A stretch of DNA of 64,000 nt from Arcobacteraceae bacterium (GCA_023229945.1 JALNYH010000004.1:62001-126000), one strand, 5' to 3'. Shown: positions 8,122 through 17,991, counted from the stretch's first letter. Notes: generated by a model from the letters alone, not told the origin. Made by a program: numbers and translations.

Positions 8122-10998
8122 ATGAAACTAAAACATATAATATCTACTAATGTTAAAATTGCAAGTAAACATGATTTAATTTCATCACTTCTTTCTACTA
8201 TGCAAGAAAATAAAATAAGTTCTATCATAGTAACTGATAGCAAAAAGCATCCTATTGGTATTTTTACAGAATTTGATGCTATCAAAGTTGTTGCTACTGG
8301 TATGAATATAGATAATTTAACCGCAAAAGATTTTTTAAACTCTCAAGAATTATTTGTAATAAATGAAGAAATTGAAATCTATAAAGCATTTGAAATCATG
8401 CAAGACAAACATTGCCGTCATATAATTGCAGTTGATGATGATAAAAAAATCAAAGGAATTGCAACACAAAGCAACTTTTTAAAATATCTTGATACGGATG
8501 TATTAATAAAACTAAAAACAACTGCTGATGTTATGATAAAAGATGTCATTACTATGACTTCTGAATATACTTTAAGTGATGCTGCGGCTACTATGATGCA
8601 TTATCATATTAGTTGTCTTGTTATTGTAGATGACTCAAACCTACCTATTGGAATCATAACAGAAAGAGATATGGTTCAATACGCAAAACAAAGCAAAAAT
8701 ATGATGATATTAAAAGATGTTATGTCATCACCTTTGAGTACTGTAAATACAACAGATTCTTTATCTTATAGTGTTAATTTGATGGAAGAACTTAAAATTA
8801 GAAGATTGGTTGTCGTAAATAATGATGGCTCACTTGCAGGGATTATCACTAGACATGATGTATTAAAATCAATGCAAAGTAAAAAAATTGAACTTTTGAC
8901 ACATACACTTTCTCAAAAAAATTATGAACTTGATATTATAAAAAAACAAGATGAAGAATTAAAACTACTAGATATTGCTCTTAAATCATCAGCAAATGCT
9001 GTTGTTATAACAGATAAAGATGCAATTATTAGATGGTGTAATCATGCTTTCGAAGAACTCACTGGATACAAAATAAAAGATATTTTAGGAAAAAAACCAA
9101 ATCATTTGACAAAATCTGGTATTCAAACTGGTGAATTTTATGAAATCTTATGGAGTACTATACTTTCCAAAAAAAGCTGGAAAGGTGAAGTTGTAAATAA
9201 AAGAAGAGATGGGAGTTTATATAATGAAAAACTTTCAATTACTCCCATTATAGATTCTAATGGTGATATTACTCACTTTGTAGCTATCAAAGAAGATATT
9301 ACTCAACTGAAAAATATGCAAAAATCTATTATTGAAAGTGAAATGAGATTTAAAAATTTATTTGACAATGCTCCATTACCTTATCAAAGCTTAGATTCAA
9401 AAGGGATTCTTATTGATGTAAACAGAGCTTGGCTTAAATTTAGTGGATATCAATATGATGAAGTTATTGGGTCTTTTATAGGCAATTTTATAACTGACGA
9501 ATTGGAACATCTACAATGTTCTTTTGGTGAACTATTATCAAATGGTGAAGTAAAAAATAAAATATTCAATTTTAAAACAAAAGATAATGGTATAAGAACA
9601 ATAGAAGTTAATGGAAAAGTTTCTAAAGATTTATATAATGGAGAAAAATTTACACATTGTTTACTCTATGATATAACTGAAAAACAAGCAATGCAAGATA
9701 AAATTCACTATATAGCTCACCATGATATACTAACCAACTTACCAAATAAGATTGTACTCAATGAACATCTAGATATTGCAATAAAAAAAGCAAATAGAAA
9801 TAAAACAAAAATAGCTCTTATCGTATTAGGACTAGATAGATTCAAAGATATAAATGATAGTTTTGGTCATAGTATTGGGGATGAATTACTTATTTTAGTG
9901 GCAAATATGTTGAAACTTCATTCAGATGAGTATGATTTTGTTGCTAGAATTAGTGGTGATGAATTTTGTATTGTTGTAGAAGATATAATACATCAAGAAG
10001 ATTGTGCAATTATTGCTGATAAATTGATTAAAGCCATAAATAAAGCTTGGCATTTATCAAATGAATCATATATTTATTTAAGTGCCACACTTGGTATTTC
10101 ACTTTATCCTGATAATACTCTAAATGCTCATGAGTTACTTCAATATAGTGATGCAGCACTTTATCTTGCAAAAAAAGAAGATCGTGGTCAATTTAGATTT
10201 TATAACAATTCACTTACCCTACAAGCTAGAAAAAATTTAACACTTTCTACTCAACTAAAAGAAGCTATTATAAAAAATCAATTTATAGTGTTATATCAAC
10301 CACAAATTGATATGACAAGTGGTAAAATACTTGGAGTTGAAAGTTTGATTAGATGGCAAAATGGTTCAGAATTGGTATCACCAAAAGAATTCATTACATT
10401 TGCTGAAGAAAGAGGCTTAATATCTGGAATTAGCCAATTTGTACTCAAACAAAGCTGTGAGGATTTAAAACACTTGTTACCATTTATTGGTAAAGATTTT
10501 AAATTATCAGTAAATATTTCATCATTAGAGTTGACAAAACTAACTTTAATAAATGATTTTAAAGAAATCTTACAAAAATTTGATATCAACCCTGTAAATA
10601 TAGGAATTGAAGTAACAGAATCTATTTTCATCAAAGATATTGCTCAAGCAATTGAGTGTTTGGAAGAATTTAAAAATGCTAATTTTATGATATCATTAGA
10701 TGATTTTGGTACTGGATATTCAAGTCTAAGTTATTTGAAAAAACTTCCTCTTGATATAATCAAAATTGACAAAAGCTTTATTGATGGTGTACCATTGGAA
10801 AATGATGATGTACAAATTACAAAAACGATTATTTCAATGGCAAAAACACTAGGGCTAAAAGTACTAGCAGAAGGTGTAGAGACAAAAGAACAACTTGATT
10901 TCTTGAAAAATGAAGGTTGTGATTATTATCAAGGCTACTATTACTCTAAACCAATAAGTGCTGATGAATTCAAAACCCTATTAAAAAAGGATAAATAA
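8122..10998 (+). CDS. CBS-PAS-GGDEF-EAL c-di-GMP signalling protein
   Basis: A 958-residue cytoplasmic protein (no membrane span seen) that probably senses nucleotides or redox state and changes c-di-GMP. In order: four CBS motifs as two pairs (about 1-255), a short coiled region, two PAS domains (about 285-405 and 410-525), GGDEF (about 530-695) and EAL (about 710-955). The GGDEF active site reads SGDEF and lacks an RxxD inhibitory site. The EAL motif reads ESL, while DDFGTGYSSLSYL and KIDKSFI are intact, so phosphodiesterase activity is more likely than cyclase, though this is inference. Its TAA overlaps the glmS ATG by one base (TAATG), suggesting coupled translation. Confidence 0.9.
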   Translation: MKLKHIISTNVKIASKHDLISSLLSTMQENKISSIIVTDSKKHPIGIFTEFDAIKVVATGMNIDNLTAKDFLNSQELFVINEEIEIYKAFEIMQDKHCRHIIAVDDDKKIKGIATQSNFLKYLDTDVLIKLKTTADVMIKDVITMTSEYTLSDAAATMMHYHISCLVIVDDSNLPIGIITERDMVQYAKQSKNMMILKDVMSSPLSTVNTTDSLSYSVNLMEELKIRRLVVVNNDGSLAGIITRHDVLKSMQSKKIELLTHTLSQKNYELDIIKKQDEELKLLDIALKSSANAVVITDKDAIIRWCNHAFEELTGYKIKDILGKKPNHLTKSGIQTGEFYEILWSTILSKKSWKGEVVNKRRDGSLYNEKLSITPIIDSNGDITHFVAIKEDITQLKNMQKSIIESEMRFKNLFDNAPLPYQSLDSKGILIDVNRAWLKFSGYQYDEVIGSFIGNFITDELEHLQCSFGELLSNGEVKNKIFNFKTKDNGIRTIEVNGKVSKDLYNGEKFTHCLLYDITEKQAMQDKIHYIAHHDILTNLPNKIVLNEHLDIAIKKANRNKTKIALIVLGLDRFKDINDSFGHSIGDELLILVANMLKLHSDEYDFVARISGDEFCIVVEDIIHQEDCAIIADKLIKAINKAWHLSNESYIYLSATLGISLYPDNTLNAHELLQYSDAALYLAKKEDRGQFRFYNNSLTLQARKNLTLSTQLKEAIIKNQFIVLYQPQIDMTSGKILGVESLIRWQNGSELVSPKEFITFAEERGLISGISQFVLKQSCEDLKHLLPFIGKDFKLSVNISSLELTKLTLINDFKEILQKFDINPVNIGIEVTESIFIKDIAQAIECLEEFKNANFMISLDDFGTGYSSLSYLKKLPLDIIKIDKSFIDGVPLENDDVQITKTIISMAKTLGLKVLAEGVETKEQLDFLKNEGCDYYQGYYYSKPISADEFKTLLKKDK

Positions 10999-12812
10999 TG
11001 TGTGGAATAGTTGGATATATAGGACAAAAAGATACAAAAAAATTTTTAATTGATGGACTAAAAGAACTTGAATATCGTGGATATGATAGTGCTGGGATTG
11101 CACTTTTGGGATGTGACAGTATAGAAGTTTTTAAAGCTGTAGGAAAACTAGTAAACCTAGAAGACAAGCTAAATAATAATTCAACATTAAATATTCAAAA
11201 TTCAACATTTAGTACAGGTATTGGTCACACAAGATGGGCAACACACGGTAAACCAACTGAAATCAATGCTCACCCACATCTTGGAAACTATAGTTTCGTA
11301 GTACACAATGGTATAATAGAAAACTACAAAGAATTAAAAACTTCATTACAAGCAAATGGTGTAGAATTTTTGAGCCAAACAGATACGGAAGTAATTGTAC
11401 ACCTTTTTGAAAAACACTTTGAGCAAACAAATGACTCTGCACAAGCTTTTAAAAATACTATAAAAGAACTTCATGGTGCTTATGCGATACTTTTGATTAC
11501 TAAAAGTGAGCAAAACAAAATCTTTTTTGCAAAATCAGGCTCACCTATGATAATAGGTAAAAATTCTGATGAAATGTTTTTTGCAAGTAGTGATGCACCG
11601 CTTATTGGATATGCAAATGAAGTAATATATCTTGAAGATGGTGATTTTGGGGAAGTAACTCAAGATAATATTAGCTTTTATAATGAGAAAAAACAAATAT
11701 GGAATAAACTTCAAACTTCAAAACAACTAGCCCAAAAAAATGGTTTTAGATTTTTTATGGAAAAAGAGATTTATGAACAAAGTGATGTGGCAAGTGATTG
11801 TATGCTTGGGCGTATAAAAGATAATGGTACGAACTTTGATGAAATAGAAAATAGTTTTTTTGATAATATCTTTGATATCAAAATTTGTGCTTGTGGTACT
11901 AGCTATCATGCTGGTATGGTAGGAAGCTATCTTATTGAACGCCTTGGAAAAATGAGATGTTCTATAGAAATAGCTAGTGAGTTCAGATATAAAGAGCCAT
12001 TATTACTTAAAAATACTCTTTTTGTTGTTATCAGCCAAAGTGGAGAAACAGCAGATACATTAGAAGCACTTAAAATGGCAAAAAATGCTGGGCTTAAAAC
12101 TCTGGCTGTTTGTAATGTAGATAATAGCTCTATCACAAGACTTGCCGATGTGACACTTCTTACTCGTGCAGGAATAGAAAAAGGGGTAGCTAGTACAAAA
12201 GCATTTTCAACACAAACACTAGTTCTTTGGATGTTGGCTCTTTATATTGGCACAAAAAATAAAGCGTTAAGCGATACTCTAATACAAAATGAACTTCATA
12301 CACTAAGAGCCATACCAAAAGCCCTAAAAATAGAAAGTATAATGCACGAAAAATGTAAACGCCTTTCAAAAAGATACCTTCACGGTCATGGGTTTTTCTT
12401 TATAGGTCGTGATGTATTTTATCCACTTGCCCTAGAAGGTGCCTTGAAACTCAAAGAAATAAGCTATCTTCATGCTGAAGGCTATCCTGCAGGAGAGATG
12501 AAACATGGTCCTATTGCGTTAGCTGACCCTGAGCTTTTCACCATAGCACTAATGCCTCAAAATTTACTATATGATAAAATTAAATCAAATGTAGAAGAAC
12601 TAAGTGCAAGAGATAGTACAATTTGTTCAATCAGTGCATTACCTTTTGAACTTGCAGATGATTTTATACAAATCAATACAACAAACCATTATATGCTAGA
12701 ATTTTTTGAGATGCTTGTAGCTTTACAGTTATTATCACAAGAAATTTCTATAAGACTAGGAAATGATGTAGATATGCCAAGAAATCTTGCTAAGTCTGTT
12801 ACTGTAGAGTAA
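10998..12812 (+). CDS. glmS: Glutamine-fructose-6-phosphate aminotransferase
   Basis: Makes glucosamine-6-phosphate for cell-wall sugars. The N-terminal glutaminase starts MCGIVGYIG, with Cys2 as nucleophile, and HTRWATHG follows near 76. Two SIS domains (about 285-420 and 455-590) show SQSGETADT, and the chain ends with PRNLAKSVTVE. Between GKLVNLEDKL and the HTRWATHG block lies a short Asn/Ser/Thr-rich insert (about 57-72) encoded by five 7-base words of the intergenic repeat family (11179-11213). Length 604 is normal. No glmS ribozyme could fit upstream, since the preceding gene overlaps. Confidence 0.95.
   Translation: MCGIVGYIGQKDTKKFLIDGLKELEYRGYDSAGIALLGCDSIEVFKAVGKLVNLEDKLNNNSTLNIQNSTFSTGIGHTRWATHGKPTEINAHPHLGNYSFVVHNGIIENYKELKTSLQANGVEFLSQTDTEVIVHLFEKHFEQTNDSAQAFKNTIKELHGAYAILLITKSEQNKIFFAKSGSPMIIGKNSDEMFFASSDAPLIGYANEVIYLEDGDFGEVTQDNISFYNEKKQIWNKLQTSKQLAQKNGFRFFMEKEIYEQSDVASDCMLGRIKDNGTNFDEIENSFFDNIFDIKICACGTSYHAGMVGSYLIERLGKMRCSIEIASEFRYKEPLLLKNTLFVVISQSGETADTLEALKMAKNAGLKTLAVCNVDNSSITRLADVTLLTRAGIEKGVASTKAFSTQTLVLWMLALYIGTKNKALSDTLIQNELHTLRAIPKALKIESIMHEKCKRLSKRYLHGHGFFFIGRDVFYPLALEGALKLKEISYLHAEGYPAGEMKHGPIALADPELFTIALMPQNLLYDKIKSNVEELSARDSTICSISALPFELADDFIQINTTNHYMLEFFEMLVALQLLSQEISIRLGNDVDMPRNLAKSVTVE
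11179..11213 (+). repeat. Heptamer words inside the glmS coding sequence
   Basis: Five consecutive 7-base words: ATTCAAC, ATTAAAT, ATTCAAA, ATTCAAC, ATTTAGT. They match the array after mnmE (ATTCAAC repeated ten times at 30521-30590). They encode part of NSTLNIQNSTF, in a surface-loop position of the glutaminase domain. Confidence 0.75.
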
Positions 12813-12819
12813 CAGACTT
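12792..12819. terminator. Terminator overlapping the glmS stop
   Basis: Perfect 11-base arms AAGTCTGTTAC and GTAACAGACTT with a 6-base loop, including the glmS stop and followed by a T-rich stretch. It probably serves both glmS and the convergent gene that ends at 12832. Confidence 0.8.
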
Positions 12820-12831
12820 CTGAGCTTTTGT

Positions 12832-14226
12832 TTATTTTAAAGCCTTTATTTCACATACAAAAGTCTTATCTTCTTTTGATAAATCTATGCTCAATCCTCT
12901 TATATTTATTTGAGTTCCTTCGCCAAAATATTCAAACTTATTTTTAGCTTCTTCTTTGTATATGTCTATATAAATTATATCTATCATACTTTTTATAACA
13001 TCTCTTAATTTATCTTTATCAGTTGATAATAACAAAATTTTATTTTCATTAATAGAGACTTTGACATTATCTATTTCATACTCATTTTGATTATCTAAAA
13101 AAGCTTTTTCATCATATATTATTCTATATCTTGATATTAGTTCTTGATATAAAAACTTTTTATTTTTTACTATTTCATCAAGAAAATATTTTGACATATC
13201 AAGGGAATAAAGTTTTGAATCATTAATCAAAATATCTTGAGAATCCCTATCTCCCAATAAAGCAGAAATAGCGAAAAAATATCTCCCTTTTTCATAATTT
13301 TTCAATATATCCATGTAATAAATACCTAAATTATAAGTGATTTCAGCATTATAATTCAAATCATATTTTTTATAAAGCTCATAAGCTTCTAGCCAAATCT
13401 GACCACCTTTATTTTTATCTTGAATACCATCTAATATACCATTGTAGTAATAAGTTCCAAGCTGATGGGTAGCACAACTATCATGAAGTTTATACCCTTT
13501 TTCAAAAATATCAAAAGCCATTTTATAATCACTAGCCCCTTCATATGCCAATCCAAGATTACAATTATAAATATCTTCTTCCTCTTTTGTAGCTAATTCA
13601 TACCAGTATATTGATTGTTCAAAGTCTTCCAATATCAAATACTGATACCCAATAGCTTCAAAAATAGCCCATTTGACAACTTCTTGTGTATTAAGTTCAA
13701 GTGATAATTTATAATATTTTATCGATAATTCTGGATTTATTTTTTCTAAATCTTTTGCCAAATAATATGCTTTAGAGTCTTTGTCTTTATCTTTACAATA
13801 TTCTTTATGTTCAATAGAGATATATTTTTCATAAAGCTCTTCAAAACTAAGTTCTTTACTTTGAGATTGGAGTTTTAGAAAAATTGCATCTAATTCTTGT
13901 TTTGCCCCTTCATTCCAACTTAAGTCATTATCATCTTTATCAATTACATATTTAATATTTTCTATTCTTTGTTTATAATATGGTAGTTGCTCTGAAGTAA
14001 TATTTTTAGTATTTATATCTTCAATCAAAGAATTAAACTCCAAAGAAATATACAAAATTCTTGCCATATTTTCATTTTCTTTTTGGTCATCATCAATAAT
14101 TGCATATTTTTTATTTTCTGTCATAATAGTAGGTCTTTCTACAAGAAAAATATCTAATAACACCCCAAAAGTAACCAAGAACAATACAAGTATAAAGATT
14201 TTTCTAATCTCTTGAATTCCAAACAT
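12832..14226 (-). CDS. Membrane-anchored TPR/Sel1-like repeat protein
   Basis: The 464-residue protein is not recognised beyond its architecture. One membrane span (about 10-29) is followed by a charged helical stretch (about 50-170), then TPR or Sel1-like helical pairs (about 170-350; segments such as SIYWYELATKEEED, NCNLGLAYEGASDYKMAFDIF and THQLGTYYYNGIL). A C-terminal domain of about 90 residues has no motif I know. The repeat region suggests a protein-binding scaffold, most likely on the periplasmic side. The small zinc-ribbon gene ends 18 nt upstream in the same direction, so the two are probably one operon. It converges with glmS. Confidence 0.6.
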   Translation of the reverse strand: MFGIQEIRKIFILVLFLVTFGVLLDIFLVERPTIMTENKKYAIIDDDQKENENMARILYISLEFNSLIEDINTKNITSEQLPYYKQRIENIKYVIDKDDNDLSWNEGAKQELDAIFLKLQSQSKELSFEELYEKYISIEHKEYCKDKDKDSKAYYLAKDLEKINPELSIKYYKLSLELNTQEVVKWAIFEAIGYQYLILEDFEQSIYWYELATKEEEDIYNCNLGLAYEGASDYKMAFDIFEKGYKLHDSCATHQLGTYYYNGILDGIQDKNKGGQIWLEAYELYKKYDLNYNAEITYNLGIYYMDILKNYEKGRYFFAISALLGDRDSQDILINDSKLYSLDMSKYFLDEIVKNKKFLYQELISRYRIIYDEKAFLDNQNEYEIDNVKVSINENKILLLSTDKDKLRDVIKSMIDIIYIDIYKEEAKNKFEYFGEGTQINIRGLSIDLSKEDKTFVCEIKALK

Positions 14227-14244
14227 TATAAATTATCCTTAATT

Positions 14245-14532
14245 TTATCTTCCACAACACCCACCTGCTCTTTCTTGTACAAAATATGTTTTGTTGCATT
14301 TAATACAAGTGTATAATATATCACTAACTCCGCTACAACCACCATTATTTAAAATTTGATATTCGATAGCATGACCAACATCATCTGAAAATGCTCCACA
14401 ACTTGGACATATTCCATTTTTCAAACTTAATAAAATTTTAGCTTTTTGTTCATAGTATTTTTTAAGTGCAATCACAATTATAATAAACAGTACAACAACA
14501 ATCAATATATAAAAAAACAACTCCATAAACAT
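14245..14532 (-). CDS. Small membrane protein with zinc-ribbon-like cysteines
   Basis: A 95-residue protein with one N-terminal membrane span (about 4-22), then paired cysteines CPSC (about 42-45) and CIKC (about 76-79) that could hold a zinc ion, and a C-terminal GGCCGR. The cysteine spacing suggests a zinc ribbon, but no named family is recognised. AAGGA is too close to the first ATG (14532); the second ATG at 14526 has better spacing and may be the true start. It precedes the TPR-like gene in the same direction. Confidence 0.55.
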   Translation of the reverse strand: MFMELFFYILIVVVLFIIIVIALKKYYEQKAKILLSLKNGICPSCGAFSDDVGHAIEYQILNNGGCSGVSDILYTCIKCNKTYFVQERAGGCCGR

Positions 14533-14619
14533 ATCCTTATTTGTGCCAATATATTTATAATTGGTGCTTAATTATACCTAATCATCGATAAAATTAACAA
14601 TATTTAAGTCTTTTTTAAA

Positions 14620-14625
14620 TATAAT
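14620..14625 (+). promoter_or_regulatory. -10 box of metK
   Basis: TATAAT (TTTTTTAAATATAATC) 35 nt before the metK ATG. No SAM riboswitch-like structure is apparent in the short leader. Confidence 0.55.
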
Positions 14626-14660
14626 CTCCTTCAATTAAAAAAAAGGATGGAAAACAATCA

Positions 14661-15884
14661 ATGGAAAACAATGCCGTAAGTAGTTATTTATTTACAAGTG
14701 AAGTAGTAAGCCCAGGTCACCCTGATAAGTGTGCAGATATTATAGCTGATAGCATAGTAGATGCTCTTTTGATGCAAGATAGCAAAAGTAGAATTGCAAG
14801 TGAAGTTTTTGTTGCTGGAAAGCATGTTATCATAGGTGGAGAAGTTACTACAAAAGCTAATGTTAGTGTAGAAGATTATAAAAATATAGCAATAAACGCT
14901 CTTAAAAAAATAGGTTATGATGGAAATGGATATTTTACTAAAGAAGAGTGTTTACACCCGCAAGATATTCAAGTACAAGTATTATTAAATAGACAAAGCC
15001 CTGATATAAACCAAGGTGTTGACCAAAGTGATGGTGAAATAGGAGCTGGGGATCAAGGTATAATGTTTGGTTATGCTGATTGCGAAACAGAAGACTATAT
15101 GCCAAGTGCTATAACTTATGCAAGACTTTTGGCTGATAAAGTTTATGAATATGCACTAAATCACCCAAATGAACTAGGTGTTGACATCAAAACTCAAGTT
15201 ACTATGGATTATATTACAAAAGAAAATTTTGACTTAGCAACACCTAAAAAAATACACACTATTGTAGTATCAGCTCCTTGTGTTGCAAGCATGGATATTG
15301 ATACTGTTAGAAACCTTATAAGAGGTCTTATCAATGATAGTGGACTACCAAAAGAACTTTATAATCAAAATGATTGTATAATCCATATAAACCCAACTGG
15401 TAAGTATGTAAGTCATTCAAGTTTACACGATAGTGGACTAACTGGGCGAAAACTTATAGTTGATAGTTTTGGTGGATATGCACCTATTGGTGGTGGAGCA
15501 CAAAGTAGTAAAGATTATACTAAAGTGGATAGAAGCGGACTTTATGCAGCAAGATATATAGCAAAAAATATAGTTGCAGCTGGACTTGCTAAAAAAGCAA
15601 TAGTTCAAATTTCTTATGCTATAGGTGTTGCAAAACCAGTATCTATTACAGTAAATACCTATAGTACAGCTATAAAAGGTATCACTGATGAGAAGTTATC
15701 ACAGTTTGTAATGGATACTTTCCCTCTTACACCAAATTGGATTACTAAAAAATTCGGACTTGACACACCATCAGATGATACATTTTTGTATGCTGATGTA
15801 GCAGCTCACGGTCAAGTAGGAAAAAGTAGCTATCCTTGGGAAAAACTAGATAGCGTTGAGATGTTTAAAAGTTTAGTTAATTAA
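14661..15884 (+). CDS. metK: S-adenosylmethionine synthetase
   Basis: Makes AdoMet from methionine and ATP. Visible signatures include SPGHPDKCADIIAD (about 16-29), GAGDQGIMFGYA (about 128-139) and the glycine-rich GGGAQSSKDYTKVDRS (about 274-289). The last replaces the usual GGGAFSGKD form, which I believe is common in Campylobacterota. The 407-residue length is close to the family norm. It starts at ATG 14661 after AAGGATGG. A heptamer element starts on the last base of its stop codon. Confidence 0.95.
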   Translation: MENNAVSSYLFTSEVVSPGHPDKCADIIADSIVDALLMQDSKSRIASEVFVAGKHVIIGGEVTTKANVSVEDYKNIAINALKKIGYDGNGYFTKEECLHPQDIQVQVLLNRQSPDINQGVDQSDGEIGAGDQGIMFGYADCETEDYMPSAITYARLLADKVYEYALNHPNELGVDIKTQVTMDYITKENFDLATPKKIHTIVVSAPCVASMDIDTVRNLIRGLINDSGLPKELYNQNDCIIHINPTGKYVSHSSLHDSGLTGRKLIVDSFGGYAPIGGGAQSSKDYTKVDRSGLYAARYIAKNIVAAGLAKKAIVQISYAIGVAKPVSITVNTYSTAIKGITDEKLSQFVMDTFPLTPNWITKKFGLDTPSDDTFLYADVAAHGQVGKSSYPWEKLDSVEMFKSLVN

Positions 15885-15990
15885 TAACTAATAACTAATA
15901 ACTAATAACTGTGGAGTGACTTAAGTCACAATTATTATCAGCGAAGCTGATTCTATAGTTATTCATTATTAATTGTTAATTATTTGTTAG
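15884..15990. repeat. Heptamer element after metK with GCGAAGC hairpin
   Basis: The left arm has units ATAACTA three times and ATAACTG (15884-15911), starting on the metK stop. Then come the perfect 14-base palindrome GTGACTTAAGTCAC (15916-15929) and the hairpin ATCA-GCGAAGC-TGAT (15937-15951). The right arm (about 15953-15990) reads as inverted units of the same type (TAGTTAT, TAATTGT, TAATTAT). GCGAAGC is known as an exceptionally stable DNA mini-hairpin. The right arm reaches to 29 nt before accD. Confidence 0.8.
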
Positions 15991-16019
15991 CCTTAAATCG
16001 AAGATTTATGGAGGCAAGA

Positions 16020-16883
16020 ATGGATTTAAAAAGTTTATTTAATAAGTTAAGATTTGAAAAGCAAACAGAAGCTCCAAAAATAGAAGAAGCTCCTAGTCAC
16101 TGGGTTAAATGTCCTAGTTGTGAGGGTTTGATGTTTTTCAAAGAAGTAGAAAATCAGAATAATGTTTGCCCAAAATGTAATTTTCATATGAGAATTGGTG
16201 CTAAAAAAAGAATTGAGTTAATTTGTGATGAAAATAGCTTTGTAGAGTTTGATAATGATTTAGTACCTACTGACCCTTTGAACTTTGTAGATAAAAAAAG
16301 CTATAAAAAGAGACTTGAAGAAGCATTCCAAAAAAGTGGAAGAACAAGCTCAATTGTAAGTGGTGAGTGTACAATAAATGAAATTCCTACTCAGCTTGTA
16401 GTATTTGATTTTTCTTTTATGGGTGGAAGTTTAGGCTCTGTTGAGGGTGAAAAAATAGTTCGTGCGGTAAATCGAGCATTAGAAAAAAAAGAACCTGTTA
16501 TTATAGTAAGTGCTAGTGGTGGAGCTAGAATGCAAGAAAGTACTTTTTCATTAATGCAAATGGCAAAAACTTCTGCAGCTCTGAAAAAGCTAGACTCTGC
16601 AAAACTACCATATATTTCAATCCTTACAGACCCAACTTTTGGAGGGGTTAGTGCTTCTTTTGCATTCTTAGGTGATATTATTATGGCTGAACCTGGTGCT
16701 TTGATAGGTTTTGCTGGAGCTAGAGTTATCAAGCAAACAATTGGAGCTAATCTTCCTGAAGGTTTCCAAAGTTCTGAATTTTTACTAAAACATGGCTCAA
16801 TTGACATGATAGTTGAAAGAAATGAAATGAAACAAACTCTTGGCAATCTTCTGAAAATGATGTTGACCCAAAAGGCATCATGA
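16020..16883 (+). CDS. accD: Acetyl-CoA carboxylase carboxyltransferase subunit beta
   Basis: The biotin-dependent carboxyltransferase beta subunit for malonyl-CoA synthesis. An N-terminal zinc ribbon has CPSC and CPKC (about 26-50). The crotonase-like domain carries [10 protein letters not shown] and [22 protein letters not shown] place the start at ATG 16020 (287 residues) because GGAGG lies 6 nt upstream; the longer in-frame reading from 15984 has no such site and runs toward the repeat element. The last codons overlap the next gene (ATGA). Confidence 0.94.
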   Translation: MDLKSLFNKLRFEKQTEAPKIEEAPSHWVKCPSCEGLMFFKEVENQNNVCPKCNFHMRIGAKKRIELICDENSFVEFDNDLVPTDPLNFVDKKSYKKRLEEAFQKSGRTSSIVSGECTINEIPTQLVVFDFSFMGGSLGSVEGEKIVRAVNRALEKKEPVIIVSASGGARMQESTFSLMQMAKTSAALKKLDSAKLPYISILTDPTFGGVSASFAFLGDIIMAEPGALIGFAGARVIKQTIGANLPEGFQSSEFLLKHGSIDMIVERNEMKQTLGNLLKMMLTQKAS

Positions 16884-17434
16884 GACTATATGCACTTTGT
16901 GACTTTGAGACTCTGATAAAGAAAAATATCTCTTTATCAGAGTTTTTGAGTGTTGCCACTTCAAATAATGCTCTTATTATACAATACAGAGACAAATCAG
17001 ACTCATTTGAGCAAAAAAAACAAAATCTAATTTTTTTAAAACAACACACAGATATCCCTATTATAATCAATGATGAAATCAATTTAGTCCAATTTTGTGA
17101 TGGACTTCATATTGGTCAAGAAGATTTAACTTCTATAAATAAAAATCATGACCTAGCAGTGAAACTAATACGCAAAAAAATTGGCAATAAAATACTTGGA
17201 CTATCAACTCATAATGAAATGGAAATCCTTGAAGCAAATCAACTAAATTTAGATTATATTGGTCTTGGAGCTTATAGAGGAACTAATACCAAAGATGTAA
17301 GCACAATTTTGGGTGATAGACTTCCATATCTTGCAAAAATATCGAAACATAAAGTTGCAGCTATTGGTGGAATAAAACAAGATGATAATATCCCAAATGT
17401 TTACTATCATGTTATAGGAAGTGGACTTTTATGA
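16880..17434 (+). CDS. Thiamine-phosphate synthase-like protein (ThiE/TenI fold)
   Basis: A TIM-barrel protein of the ThiE/TenI family, 184 residues, a little short of ThiE (about 210). Family positions can be followed: IIQYRDK (about 33-39), INDE (about 61-64), GLHIGQEDL (about 75-83), GLSTHN (about 110-115), [13 protein letters not shown] (about 127-139) and AAIGGI (about 160-165). Many Campylobacterota keep this gene beside accD. It may be true ThiE or a TenI-like relative; the diphosphate-binding glycine near the C-terminus (VIGSGLL) is present. It is coupled to accD and rlmH by ATGA overlaps. Confidence 0.7.
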   Translation: MRLYALCDFETLIKKNISLSEFLSVATSNNALIIQYRDKSDSFEQKKQNLIFLKQHTDIPIIINDEINLVQFCDGLHIGQEDLTSINKNHDLAVKLIRKKIGNKILGLSTHNEMEILEANQLNLDYIGLGAYRGTNTKDVSTILGDRLPYLAKISKHKVAAIGGIKQDDNIPNVYYHVIGSGLL

Positions 17435-17892
17435 AAATAAATATTTATTCTATTCAAAAAAAATCAAATGATTCTTATGATAAATTAATAGAAGAATTTA
17501 TCAAAATGTCAAAAAAATATGCTGATGTAAAAGATATTCAGATTTTTAACAACACAATCAGTAAAGCCCAAAGTTCAAATAACGAAAATGAAGCAAAACT
17601 TAGCTACAGTATGGCATATGAGCCATATCTAAAAAATGGCTATAACATAGCTCTTGATGTCCTCGGCAAAAGTGTAGATAGTTTTGAGTTAGCAAAAATT
17701 TTATCAAATCATACTAGCTACAATTTTTTCATAGGTGGGGCATATGGATTTGAGCAAGAATTCTTGAAAAAATGTGACACTACTATAAGTTTAAGTAATC
17801 TTACAATGGCTCATAAAATAGCACATATTGTATTATTTGAACAAATATTTAGAGGTCTTTGTATCAACAACAACCACCCATATCATAAATAA
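17431..17892 (+). CDS. rlmH: 23S rRNA pseudouridine(1915) N3-methyltransferase
   Basis: A small SPOUT-class methyltransferase for helix 69 of 23S rRNA. The C-terminal AdoMet knot is clear: FFIGGAYGF (about 99-107), then LSNLTMAHKIAHIVLFEQIFRG (about 117-138), and it closes with HPYHK. Length 153 matches the family. It overlaps the ThiE-like gene by 4 nt, so accD, the ThiE-like gene and rlmH form one transcript. A heptamer array starts 23 nt after the stop. Confidence 0.93.
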   Translation: MKINIYSIQKKSNDSYDKLIEEFIKMSKKYADVKDIQIFNNTISKAQSSNNENEAKLSYSMAYEPYLKNGYNIALDVLGKSVDSFELAKILSNHTSYNFFIGGAYGFEQEFLKKCDTTISLSNLTMAHKIAHIVLFEQIFRGLCINNNHPYHK

Positions 17893-17915
17893 AATCTAAT
17901 AAAAGTATTATCTTT

Positions 17916-17964
17916 CATCTACAAACTACCCTCTACAAACTATCCTCTAACACCTAATATCTAC
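17916..17964 (+). repeat. Heptamer array after rlmH
   Basis: Seven 7-base units in perfect phase: CATCTAC, AAACTAC, CCTCTAC, AAACTAT, CCTCTAA, CACCTAA, TATCTAC. Positions 4-6 are always CTA. No inverted partner is seen, only this arm. It ends 28 nt before the -10 box of the DksA-like gene. Confidence 0.82.
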
Positions 17965-17991
17965 TTTATCTTTTTTTTAGAAACTTTTGAA

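Noticed and set aside
10900..10998. glmS ribozyme upstream of glmS
   Set aside because: The glmS start overlaps the stop of the preceding gene by one base, so there is no leader for a ribozyme.
14533..14660. SAM riboswitch before metK
   Set aside because: The 128-base gap is AT-rich with a normal promoter 35 nt from the ATG; I see no conserved pairing of a known SAM riboswitch.
15984..16019. Longer N-terminus for accD
   Set aside because: The upstream reading lacks a ribosome site, whereas GGAGG lies just before ATG 16020.
16391..16846. 151-codon antisense frame over accD
   Set aside because: A mirror of strong accD codon use; no family pattern and no ribosome site.
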